This document shows positions 23,685 through 31,421 of a stretch of DNA of 64,000 nucleotides, one piece after another. The DNA comes from Neisseria sicca (lineage in GTDB: Bacteria > Pseudomonadota > Gammaproteobacteria > Burkholderiales > Neisseriaceae). The stretch lies in the NCBI RefSeq assembly GCF_003044565.1, contig NZ_POXG01000002.1:1-64000 (forward strand), written 5' to 3'. Every line of letters starts with the position of its first letter. Within the stretch, counting starts at the first letter, position 1. Below the pieces are notes generated by a model that had not been told where the DNA came from, ran no database searches, and saw only the letters and a list, made by a program, of their open reading frames with translations. Made by a program: the position numbers and the translations under genes.

Positions 23685-24893
23685 TTAGTAGCCGCCTTTA
23701 CCTGCAGATGCTGCGGAAGCAGGCGCTGCTGCGGAAGATGCAGGGGCAGCCGGAGCTGAAGCGGCAGGGGCTGAAGCCGCACCGCTACCTGCATAGGCTT
23801 TGTCTTCCAGTTTTTTGGTCATGATTTCAGGGTTCTCTGCGCCCTCTACTTTCAATTGACCCAAAGCACCTTTGTTGAACGCACGGAAGAGAGAGTGGTC
23901 AACCACAGTGTAGCTGCCCGGGATGTCGGCTTTAAATTCGATAATCGCTGCACCACCGGCAGGAATCAGGGTGCTTTGTACGTTTTCGTTGATCAGTTTG
24001 CCGCCTTCTACGTAAACTTTGTCGAAGATCTCACCGATAACGTGGAAGGAGGAAACGAGGTTCGGACCACCGTTACCAACGTACATACGGACGGTTTCGC
24101 CTGCTTTGGCTTTCAGGGCGTTGTCGCCGGCGATAGCGCCTACGTGACCGTTAAATACAACGTATTCAGGTTGTTCGGCGATGGCTTTGTCCATATCGAA
24201 CGGTTGCAGGCCTTGCGCACCTTTTTTACCTTTGGTGTAGAAGTCGCCTTGTACGATGTAGAACTCTTTGTCCACTTTAGGCAGACCTTCTTTAGGTTCA
24301 ACCAAGATCAGACCGTACATACCGTTGGCAATGTGCATACCGACAGGGGCAACGGCACAGTGGTAGATATACAGACCGGGTTGCAGGGCTTTGAAGCTGA
24401 ATGTAGAAGTACGGCCCGGAGCAGTGAAGCTGGCTTCTGCACCACCGCCTTGACCGGTAGCAGCGTGGAAGTCAACGTTGTGCGGTACGGTAGAAGACGG
24501 GTTGTTAGAGAATTCGACTTCTACGGTATCGCCTTCGCGTACGCGGATCATGCGGCCCGGAACGTCGCCGTTAAATGTCCAATAGTGGTATTCCACGCCA
24601 TCGTCCATTTTCATGGTTTTTTCGACGGTTTCCATTTTCACGCGGACACGTGCAGGATGGTCGCGGTCGATGGCAGGCGGAACTTCAGGAGCGTGGGTAG
24701 TTACCGCGTCGATAACAGGCAGCTCGGCAGCGGGGGTTTCGGCAGCAGCTTGAGCACCGGAAGCAGGAGCCTCGGAAGCTGCAGGAGCGGAAGCGGAAGC
24801 GGTTTGCTCGGCAGGTTTTTGGGCAGCTTGCTCACCACAGGCGGCTAAAGCAAAAACTGAAGCAATGATTGCAGCTAAAGCTTGGCGTTTCAT
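23685..24893 (-). CDS. aniA: Copper nitrite reductase, outer membrane lipoprotein
   Basis: A 402-aa enzyme that reduces nitrite to NO in anaerobic respiration, anchored to the outer membrane through lipobox LAAC (Cys19). Copper ligands are visible: [20 protein letters not shown] (type 1 His, Cys, His, Met) and SSFHVIGE. An Ala/Ser/Pro-rich linker follows the lipid anchor, and a second one forms the C-terminal 35 residues, the kind of low-complexity tail known to be O-glycosylated in gonococcal AniA. The ATG chosen (MKRQAL) has AAAGGA 12 bases upstream; the ATG nine bases earlier is too close to it. Divergent from norB. Confidence 0.97.
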   Translation of the reverse strand: MKRQALAAIIASVFALAACGEQAAQKPAEQTASASAPAASEAPASGAQAAAETPAAELPVIDAVTTHAPEVPPAIDRDHPARVRVKMETVEKTMKMDDGVEYHYWTFNGDVPGRMIRVREGDTVEVEFSNNPSSTVPHNVDFHAATGQGGGAEASFTAPGRTSTFSFKALQPGLYIYHCAVAPVGMHIANGMYGLILVEPKEGLPKVDKEFYIVQGDFYTKGKKGAQGLQPFDMDKAIAEQPEYVVFNGHVGAIAGDNALKAKAGETVRMYVGNGGPNLVSSFHVIGEIFDKVYVEGGKLINENVQSTLIPAGGAAIIEFKADIPGSYTVVDHSLFRAFNKGALGQLKVEGAENPEIMTKKLEDKAYAGSGAASAPAASAPAAPASSAAAPASAASAGKGGY

Positions 24894-25037
24894 AGTTGTC
24901 ATTTCCTTTAATAACTATTTTAAGAAGGTCAGGGTATATTTTTTCAACCTTTGTCGTCCGCGGCATACCGCTTTCGGCTCTTTCAAACCGCCTTATTCCG
25001 GGTCGTCTGAAAGGCATCTCTTGTGAACTTTTGTAGG

Positions 25038-25079
25038 ATTATGTAGGTGGTTTTACCGCTATATCTTGACTTAAATCAA
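25038..25079 (-). promoter_or_regulatory. FNR-dependent aniA promoter
   Basis: TTGACTTAAATCAA (25066-25079) is a near-perfect FNR box. The minus-strand -10 CATAAT is at 25043-25038, which puts the start near 25031 and the box centre at -41.5, the class II activation position. Confidence 0.85.
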
Positions 25080-25207
25080 TTAATTCATCAAAGATGAACT
25101 TTTACTACCTGTTTTACTACTTAATAACTAGATAAAACTACATCAAATCGTCTATTATTGTTCACATGTTTTATCCAATTCTTTACAAAAATGCCATCGT
25201 ATTTTTG

Positions 25208-25224
25208 ATAATAAGAATTATTAT
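25208..25224. promoter_or_regulatory. 17-bp palindrome in the aniA-norB spacer
   Basis: ATAATAA-GAA-TTATTAT is a perfect inverted repeat, with GATAAT on one side. It resembles a Fur-type operator. Between two respiratory genes known to be influenced by iron in Neisseria, that is plausible but unproven. Confidence 0.4.
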
Positions 25225-25289
25225 TGACTATATATCTGTTTTTTAAAGATTGTTGTTAAGAGAATATTTCTTTTGCCTGAAAAGAGTGC

Positions 25290-25319
25290 TACAATCTTTA
25301 ACATTCATATAGTATGAAT
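25290..25319 (+). promoter_or_regulatory. norB promoter -10 with NsrR-type operator
   Basis: TACAAT (25290-25295) is followed by the perfect palindrome ATTCATA-TAG-TATGAAT (25303-25319), covering the expected transcription start. Its AACATTCATAT arm resembles NsrR half-sites, and norB is an NsrR-repressed gene in Neisseria. Confidence 0.65.
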
Positions 25320-25359
25320 TTATAAGCAACCACTTTTTACCAAAATAAGGAGTTCTGAA

Positions 25360-27615
25360 ATGGGACAGTACAAGAAGCTATGGTACTTGCTGTTTGCCGT
25401 CCTGGCAGTCTGCTTTACCATTCTTGGTTACATGGGCAGCGAGGTTTATAAAAAAGCCCCGCCTTACCCTGAGAAAGTCGTTTCGGCATCAGGCACGCAG
25501 CTGATGACTAAAGACGATATTTTGGCAGGTCAATCAGCCTGGCAAACCACCGGCGGTATGGAAGTCGGTTCCGTATTGGGACACGGCGCATACCAAGCTC
25601 CCGACTGGACAGCCGACTGGCTGCACCGCGAGCTTGTCGCATGGTTGGATTTGACTGCGCAAGAGACTTACGGCAAAAAATTCAACGAAGTTTCTCCTGA
25701 AGAACAAGCCGTACTGAAAACCCGCCTTGCCGACGAATACCGCAACCAAAGCCGTATTAAAGAAGACGGCAGCGTCGTTATCAGCGATACCCGTGTCAAA
25801 GCCATTGAGAGCATCCTGCCTTACTACCACGGCGTATACAGCGACGATCCCGCCCTTCAGACGACCCGCGAACACTTCGCAATGAAAAACAACACATTGC
25901 CAAGTAAAGAAGCGCGTGAAAAACTGTTCAACTTCTTCTTCTGGACTTCATGGTCTGCCTCGACCAACCGTCCTGACGAAACTTTCACCTACACCAACAA
26001 CTGGCCGCACGAGCCTCTGATCAACAACGTACCGACTACTGAAAACTACATGTGGTCGTTCACCAGCGTTGTATTGCTCTTGATGGGTATCGGCTTGCTG
26101 ATGTGGGGTTACTCCTTCCTGACCAAACACGAAGAAGTAGAAGTTCCGACTGAAGACCCGATTTCCAAAGTACAGCTGACTCCTTCCCAAAAAGCATTGG
26201 GCAAATACGTCTTCCTGACAGTCGCCCTGTTTGTGGTACAAGTGTTGCTGGGCGGTCTGACTGCACACTACACCGTCGAAGGTCAAGGTTTCTACGGCAT
26301 CGACGAAGCACTGGGCTTCGAAATGTCCGACTGGTTCCCTTACGCATTGACCCGTACTTGGCACATCCAATCCGCCATCTTCTGGATTGCAACCGGCTTC
26401 CTGACAGCAGGTCTGTTCTTGGCTCCGATTGTTAACGGCGGCAAAGATCCCAAGTTCCAACGCGCCGGCGTAAACTTCCTCTATATCGCCCTGTTCATCG
26501 TAGTCGGCGGTTCTTATGCAGGTAACTTCTTCGCCCTGACCCACATCATTCGCCCCGATCTCAACTTCTGGTTCGGACACCAAGGTTACGAATACCTCGA
26601 TTTGGGCCGTTTCTGGCAACTCCTGCTGATGGTCGGTCTGCTGTTGTGGCTGTTCCTGATGTTGCGCTGCACCATCTCCGCCTTTAAAGAAAAAGGCGTG
26701 GACAAAAACCTGCTGGCAATCTTCGTTGCCTCCATGGTCGGTGTCGGCGTGTTCTACGCACCCGGTCTGTTCTACGGCGAAAAATCCCCGATTGCCGTTA
26801 TGGAATACTGGCGCTGGTGGGTAGTTCACCTGTGGGTAGAAGGCTTCTTCGAAGTATTCGCTACCGCAGCCTTTGCCTTCATCTTCTACAACATGGGCTT
26901 CGTCCGCCGCAGTACCGCTACCGCATCCACTCTGGCTGCCGCCGCCATCTTCATGTTGGGCGGTATCCCGGGCACACTGCACCACCTGTACTTCTCCGGC
27001 TCTACCTCCGCCTCTATGGCAATCGGTGCCTGCTTCTCCGCATTGGAAGTCGTACCGCTGGTATTGCTGGGTCGTGAAGCTTACGAACACTGGTCTTACC
27101 AACACCTGTCCGAATGGGCGAAACGCCTGCGTTGGCCGCTGATGTGCTTCGTAGCAGTTGCCTTCTGGAACATGATCGGTGCCGGCGTATTCGGCTTCCT
27201 GATTAACCCGCCGATTTCCCTGTTCTACATCCAAGGTCTGAACACTACCGCAGTTCACGCACACGCAGCCTTGTTCGGTGTGTACGGCTTCTTGGCACTG
27301 GGCTTCGTATTACTGGTTGCCCGCTACCTGAAACCAAACGCACATTTCGACGACAAACTCATGACTTGGGGCTTCTGGCTGCTCAACGGCGGCTTGGTCG
27401 GCATGATCGCCATCAGCCTGCTGCCTGTCGGCGCGATTCAAGCATACGCTTCCATCACTCATGGCCTGTGGTATGCCCGTAGCGAAGAATTCCTGCAAAT
27501 GGAAATCCTCGACACCCTGCGCTGGGTACGTACAGCAGCCGACTTGATCTTCATCGGCGGCGCAATCTGCGTAGCCATCCAAGCAACCAAAATCGTATTC
27601 AGCCGCGATAAATAA
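25360..27615 (+). CDS. norB: Quinol-dependent nitric oxide reductase (qNor)
   Basis: A 751-aa single-subunit NO reductase that turns NO made by AniA into N2O using quinol. The N-terminal extension with periplasmic domain (residues 30-220, starting YMGSEVYKKAPPYPEKV) marks the qNor type. About twelve membrane segments follow the first helix, with haem ligand histidines in RTWHIQSAIFWI, VVHLWVEGFFE and HHLYFSGS. Full length. The ATG follows AAGGAG. A DUS occurs inside the gene. Confidence 0.97.
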   Translation: MGQYKKLWYLLFAVLAVCFTILGYMGSEVYKKAPPYPEKVVSASGTQLMTKDDILAGQSAWQTTGGMEVGSVLGHGAYQAPDWTADWLHRELVAWLDLTAQETYGKKFNEVSPEEQAVLKTRLADEYRNQSRIKEDGSVVISDTRVKAIESILPYYHGVYSDDPALQTTREHFAMKNNTLPSKEAREKLFNFFFWTSWSASTNRPDETFTYTNNWPHEPLINNVPTTENYMWSFTSVVLLLMGIGLLMWGYSFLTKHEEVEVPTEDPISKVQLTPSQKALGKYVFLTVALFVVQVLLGGLTAHYTVEGQGFYGIDEALGFEMSDWFPYALTRTWHIQSAIFWIATGFLTAGLFLAPIVNGGKDPKFQRAGVNFLYIALFIVVGGSYAGNFFALTHIIRPDLNFWFGHQGYEYLDLGRFWQLLLMVGLLLWLFLMLRCTISAFKEKGVDKNLLAIFVASMVGVGVFYAPGLFYGEKSPIAVMEYWRWWVVHLWVEGFFEVFATAAFAFIFYNMGFVRRSTATASTLAAAAIFMLGGIPGTLHHLYFSGSTSASMAIGACFSALEVVPLVLLGREAYEHWSYQHLSEWAKRLRWPLMCFVAVAFWNMIGAGVFGFLINPPISLFYIQGLNTTAVHAHAALFGVYGFLALGFVLLVARYLKPNAHFDDKLMTWGFWLLNGGLVGMIAISLLPVGAIQAYASITHGLWYARSEEFLQMEILDTLRWVRTAADLIFIGGAICVAIQATKIVFSRDK

Positions 27616-27635
27616 ATCCTAGCTTGAATGCAATC

Positions 27636-27671
27636 AAAAGGTCGTCTGAAAATTTTCAGACGACCTTTTTT
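27636..27671 (+). terminator. Perfect DUS palindrome after norB
   Basis: AAAAGGTCGTCTGAAAA is followed directly by TTTTCAGACGACCTTTT with no loop bases, then more T. A 34-bp uninterrupted palindrome. Confidence 0.85.
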
Positions 27672-27971
27672 AATGCCTGCCTACTTTCATTTCAGCAACA
27701 CACCACCCCCGTTTAACCGCCATATGCACAGAATGTCCTTCTTTGCCCACCTATCCCTACCCTACTCCCCGCCCTCCTCCAACAACTTGAATTCCTTCCC
27801 TGCCCGCAGCATCCGCCCGCCCTGTTTTCCCTATTTTTCAGACGACCCCAATGCCGTTTAGAAAACAAGGTCGTCTGAAACCGAAAACAAACAGAACACA
27901 GACAACAAAAAACCGCCCATCAAAGCGCGGTCGGTTTTAAAAAGGTTTTTGTCGGAACGGGAAACGAAAGG

Positions 27972-28013
27972 CTTTTCAGACGACCTCTGAACATTTAGGG
28001 GTCGTCTGAAAAA
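27972..28013 (-). terminator. Inverted DUS pair after DUF4189 gene 5
   Basis: TTTTCAGACGACC and GGTCGTCTGAAAA separated by about 15 bases. Confidence 0.7.
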
Positions 28014-28022
28014 ACAAATCAA

Positions 28023-28544
28023 TCAGTAACGGTAATCAGGATGGCGGGAACAGCCTGAATAACGAATGACACATTCTTTAGAATATTTACTACATTTGGC
28101 TAACGCATTTTGTTCAGCTTTATCTACATAATCATTACCAGACCACCCTATACCACCTTTGCCTTCTTCCTTCCCGCCTACAGCAACAGCCGCACAAGTA
28201 TTAAGATATTCATGTGTCAACCGGCAACCTTTACCATCACGGGCAATCGGATTTTCACCGCCGCCAGCCCTGATACAACTTTCCAATGCTTCCTTATTAG
28301 CAGAGCGATAACCTCTAGTGTTATTTTCAGAATAACCAACAGCTCGATTTACTGGATTAAAATAAATCGCTCCCCAACGGTCCGGTACTCTATACACCCG
28401 TCGAGAAGACGAACTGCCGCCTCCCCAACCGCACGCGCTGCCATCGACAGTTTGGCAATAACCGTCAGTCGGATTCCCTCCCAAAGGGTTGCCCAAGGCG
28501 GTAAAACTATTCAATGCCATCAATATCAAAAAAATCTTCTTCAT
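28023..28544 (-). CDS. DUF4189 secreted protein, array member 5 (last transcribed)
   Basis: A 173-aa exported protein with a signal peptide (cleavage near ALG). The DUF4189 core starts at about residue 48 with VPDRWGAIYFNPVNRAVGYSENN and has the family's spaced cysteines. The central block GGKEEGKGGIGWS matches member 3. The C-terminus RYSGCSRHPDYRY is shared by the array. Its N-terminal 45 residues differ from the other members, with a WGGGSSSSRR linker. Function unknown. Confidence 0.8.
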   Translation of the reverse strand: MKKIFLILMALNSFTALGNPLGGNPTDGYCQTVDGSACGWGGGSSSSRRVYRVPDRWGAIYFNPVNRAVGYSENNTRGYRSANKEALESCIRAGGGENPIARDGKGCRLTHEYLNTCAAVAVGGKEEGKGGIGWSGNDYVDKAEQNALAKCSKYSKECVIRYSGCSRHPDYRY

Positions 28545-28638
28545 CTTTATACCTCTTAATCTTTCACGCTATTCGTTTCTCTCAAAACCTTACCACATAA
28601 CTCAGCATCGCTTTCGACCCTATCGCTGCAAAATAAGT

Positions 28639-28679
28639 TTTCAGACGACCTTTTAGCATTTAGAGGTCGTCTGAAAAAT
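28639..28679 (-). terminator. Inverted DUS pair between array members
   Basis: TTTTCAGACGACCT and AGGTCGTCTGAAAA around TTTAGCATTTAG. Part of the repeated intergenic unit. Confidence 0.75.
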
Positions 28680-28686
28680 AAATCAC

Positions 28687-29220
28687 TCAATAGCGGTAAT
28701 CAGGGTGGCGGGAACAGCCTGAATATTTAATGACACATTTATCAGAATATTCACTACATGCAGCTAAGGCTTTTTGTTCAGCTTTCTCTAAATTATCATC
28801 ACTTTTTACACCAGCCCCACCATTGCCAACAACGCCTCCAATGGCAACCGCGCTACAAGAATTACGGACTTCCGTCATCCTGCGACAACCTTTGCCATCG
28901 CTGGCAATAGGGTTCTTTCCTCCTCCCGCTTTAATGCAATTTGCCAAAGCTTCTTTATTGGCGGAACGATAGCCTTCAGTATTATTTTCAGAATAACCTA
29001 TTGCTGCATTTGCAGGATTTACGTAAATAGCCCCCCAACGGTTCGGCACTTTATATATCCGACGCGCCTGCCCTCCTGACTGACTATTACCACTACACCC
29101 CGCCAAGTCCGGTCTTTGAATACAAGGATTCATCACAGGATCGTTAATCGCATTCAATCCGTCGGCTAAAACAAAGGGGCTAACCTGCATTGCCAACAAC
29201 ATCAAAAATATCTTCTTCAT
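28687..29220 (-). CDS. DUF4189 secreted protein, array member 4
   Basis: A 177-aa exported protein with a signal peptide (cleavage after VLA). Residues 1-58 are nearly identical to members 2 and 3, including NPCIQRPDLAGCSG, which looks like a small disulphide loop. The core is VPNRWGAIYVNPANAAIGYSENN. The central block GGVVGNGGAG resembles member 1, not its immediate neighbours, and it ends with the common SGCSRHPDYRY. Ribosome site GAGGTATAAAG. Function unknown. Confidence 0.8.
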   Translation of the reverse strand: MKKIFLMLLAMQVSPFVLADGLNAINDPVMNPCIQRPDLAGCSGNSQSGGQARRIYKVPNRWGAIYVNPANAAIGYSENNTEGYRSANKEALANCIKAGGGKNPIASDGKGCRRMTEVRNSCSAVAIGGVVGNGGAGVKSDDNLEKAEQKALAACSEYSDKCVIKYSGCSRHPDYRY

Positions 29221-29310
29221 CTTTATACCTCTTAATCTTTTCCGCTATTCGTTTCTCTCAAAACCCTGCCGCATAACCCGGCATCGTTTTTGACCCTATC
29301 GCTGCAAAAT

Positions 29311-29354
29311 AAGTTTTCAGACGACCTTTGAACATTTGGGGTCGTCTGAAAAAT
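29311..29354 (-). terminator. Inverted DUS pair between array members
   Basis: TTTTCAGACGACC and GGTCGTCTGAAAA around TTTGAACATTTGG. Confidence 0.75.
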
Positions 29355-29362
29355 AAAATCAC

Positions 29363-29899
29363 TTAATAACGGTAATCAGGATGGCGCGAACAGCCTGAAT
29401 AACGGATAACACATTCATTGGAATGTTCTCTGCAATATTCAAGTGCTTCTGCTTCCGCTTTTTTTACATAAGCATTACTACTCCACCCTAGACCACCTTT
29501 ACCTTCTTCCTTACCACCCACTGCAAACGCTGAACAAGTATTACGAAACTCATTCATTACTCGACAGCCTTTACCATCACGAGCAATCGGATTTTGACCG
29601 CCACCGGCTTTAATACAACTTGCCAATGCCTCTCGACGGGCAGATCTTTCGCCTTCGGTATTATTTTCCGAATAACCCACCGCACGATTGACGGGATTAA
29701 AGTAAATCGCTCCCCAACGGTTCGGCACTTTATATATCCGACGTGCCTGCCCTCCTGACTGATTATTACCACTACACCCCGCCAAGTCCGGTCTTTGAAT
29801 ACAAGGATTCATTACAGGATCGTTAATCGCATTCAATCCGTCGGCTAAAACAAAGGGGCTAATCTGCATTGCCAACAACATCAAAAACATCTTCTTCAT
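29363..29899 (-). CDS. DUF4189 secreted protein, array member 3
   Basis: A 178-aa exported paralogue. N-terminal region as in members 2 and 4. The core FNPVNRAVGYSENNTEGERSARREAL and the block GGKEEGKGGLGWS match member 5. C-terminus SGCSRHPDYRY. Predicted periplasmic or secreted, with about eight conserved cysteines and no catalytic motif that I can recognise. Separated from its neighbours by equal-sized spacers. Confidence 0.8.
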   Translation of the reverse strand: MKKMFLMLLAMQISPFVLADGLNAINDPVMNPCIQRPDLAGCSGNNQSGGQARRIYKVPNRWGAIYFNPVNRAVGYSENNTEGERSARREALASCIKAGGGQNPIARDGKGCRVMNEFRNTCSAFAVGGKEEGKGGLGWSSNAYVKKAEAEALEYCREHSNECVIRYSGCSRHPDYRY

Positions 29900-29992
29900 C
29901 TTTATACCTCTTAATCTTTTCCGCTATTCGTTTCTCTCAAAACCCTGCCGCATAACTCAGCATCGCTTTCGACCCTATCGCTGCAAAATAAG

Positions 29993-30034
29993 TTTTCAGA
30001 CGACCTTTTAGCATTTAGAGGTCGTCTGAAAAAT
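29993..30034 (-). terminator. Inverted DUS pair between array members
   Basis: TTTTCAGACGACCT and AGGTCGTCTGAAAA around TTTAGCATTTAG, same as after member 4. Confidence 0.75.
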
Positions 30035-30042
30035 AAAATCAC

Positions 30043-30570
30043 TTAATAACGGTAATCAGGATGGCGGGAACAGCCTGAATAATAGATCGTGCATTTATAA
30101 GAACGACCTTTCTCACAAGCAGCAATAGCTTGTTGTTCCGCATCTTCCAATAAAACAGCACTCCGTGCAGCTCCTCGATTTTTTCCACCCAATGCAATCG
30201 CTCCACAGGCATTGCGATATTCGGTCATCAAACCACATCCTTCACCATTTTCATCTTTCGGGTCTTGACCTCCTCCAGCTTTAATACAGTTTTGCAAGGC
30301 TTCTTTATTAGCAGAACGGTAGCCTTTGGTATTGTTTTCAGAATGCCCTACTGCACGGTTTGCTGCATTGTAATAAATCGCCCCCCAACGATTAGGAATA
30401 TTGATAACCCGACGTGCCTGCCCTCCTGACTGGTTATTACCGCTACACCCCGCCAAGTCCGGTCTTTGAATACAAGGATTCATTACAGGATCGTTAATAG
30501 CATTCAATCCGTCGGCTAAAACAAAGTGGCTAACCTGCATTGCCAACAACATCAAAAATATCTTCTTCAT
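30043..30570 (-). CDS. DUF4189 secreted protein, array member 2
   Basis: A 175-aa exported paralogue with the shared N-terminal 58 residues. Its core reads IPNRWGAIYYNAANRAVGHSENN, and its centre (GGKNRGAARSAVLLEDAEQQ) is unlike all the others. The C-terminus is YYSGCSRHPDYRY. The VINIPNRW segment links it to member 1, which suggests recombination between copies. Function unknown. Confidence 0.8.
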   Translation of the reverse strand: MKKIFLMLLAMQVSHFVLADGLNAINDPVMNPCIQRPDLAGCSGNNQSGGQARRVINIPNRWGAIYYNAANRAVGHSENNTKGYRSANKEALQNCIKAGGGQDPKDENGEGCGLMTEYRNACGAIALGGKNRGAARSAVLLEDAEQQAIAACEKGRSYKCTIYYSGCSRHPDYRY

Positions 30571-30660
30571 CTTTATACCTCTTAATCTTTTCCACTATTC
30601 ATTTCTCTCAAAACCCTGCCGCATAACTCGGCATTGCTTTCGACCTTATCGCTGCAAAAT

Positions 30661-30703
30661 AAGTTTTCAGACGACCTTTGAATATTTGGGGTCGTCTGAA
30701 AAT
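30661..30703 (-). terminator. Inverted DUS pair between array members
   Basis: TTTTCAGACGACC and GGTCGTCTGAAAA around TTTGAATATTTGG. Confidence 0.75.
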
Positions 30704-30707
30704 TCAT

Positions 30708-31223
30708 TTAGTAACGAAGGTAGTCGGGATGGCGGGAACAGCCTGAATAGCGGATGGTACACTTATGCGTCGTGAAATTACTACATTTAGCGATAGCTTC
30801 TTCCTCTGCTCTTTTTAAAGAAGAATCACTATGTCCAGCAGCACCACCATCTCCAACTACACCTCCTATGGCAATAGCACTACAAGAATTACGATTTTGG
30901 GTCATCAGATCGCACCCTTTCCCGTTACGTCCAATTGGATTCTTACCCCCACCTGCCTTGATACAATTTGCTAAAGCCTCTTGTCTTGCAAATTCTTCAC
31001 CCTTGGTGTTATTTTCAGAATACCCGATAGCCAAATTAGCACTATTTAAATAAATAGCGCCCCAGCGATCAGGGATATTAATCACTTGCCTTGTTTGTCT
31101 CATAGGAGCATTACCTCCCGCGCAACCCGGCAAGTCGGGATGATAGACACAAGGATTGCTCATTTCGTTTGCGTTCGCGAAACTGCTTAAAATCATGGCA
31201 GCTATTAATAATATATGCTTCAT
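30708..31223 (-). CDS. DUF4189 secreted protein, array member 1 (nearest the RTX gene)
   Basis: A 171-aa exported protein, the most divergent N-terminus of the array (MKHILLIAAMILSSFANA signal) but still with the NPCVYHPDLPGCAG loop. Core VINIPDRWGAIYLNSANLAIGYSENN, centre GGVVGDGGAAG as in member 4, C-terminus SGCSRHPDYLRY. It starts 199 bases downstream of the RTX gene on the same strand, separated from it by an inverted DUS pair. ATG after AAGGAATAAACCG. Confidence 0.8.
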   Translation of the reverse strand: MKHILLIAAMILSSFANANEMSNPCVYHPDLPGCAGGNAPMRQTRQVINIPDRWGAIYLNSANLAIGYSENNTKGEEFARQEALANCIKAGGGKNPIGRNGKGCDLMTQNRNSCSAIAIGGVVGDGGAAGHSDSSLKRAEEEAIAKCSNFTTHKCTIRYSGCSRHPDYLRY

Positions 31224-31342
31224 CGGTTTATTCCTTATTTTTGAACATCAATCATATTCTTACTTTACCCTGTTCCCCAAACAACCCAGTCAAAATCAGA
31301 CGGGCTGTTCCCATTTTATAGTCTATCGTTACACAATAAAGC

Positions 31343-31382
31343 TTCAGACGACCCCTAAGCCTTCAAGGGTCGTCTGAAAAAA
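31343..31382 (-). terminator. Inverted DUS pair after the RTX gene
   Basis: CTTCAGACGACCC and GGGTCGTCTGAAAA around CTAAGCCTTCAA. Confidence 0.75.
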
Positions 31383-31421
31383 CAAATCAATCGACAATGC
31401 TGCCGTATTGCTTTGTGAAGC

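Larger units (their letters stand above)
27616..28022. other. Intergenic region between norB and the DUF4189 array
   Basis: It contains three DUS arrangements: a perfect palindrome at 27636-27671, one pair around 27837-27879, and the terminator at 27972-28013. The C-rich stretch 27690-27810 has no convincing gene. Confidence 0.6.

Noticed and set aside
25948..27264. 438-codon open frame antisense to norB
   Set aside because: Composition follows from norB codon use on the other strand; no start signal and no domain.
27628..27861. 77-codon open frame after norB
   Set aside because: It starts inside the norB terminator palindrome, has no ribosome site, and its Pro/Ser-rich content matches a C-rich spacer.
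28545..30707. Regularly spaced inverted repeats between DUF4189 genes considered as a CRISPR-like or sRNA array
   Set aside because: They are inverted DUS terminators within a duplicated gene-plus-spacer unit.
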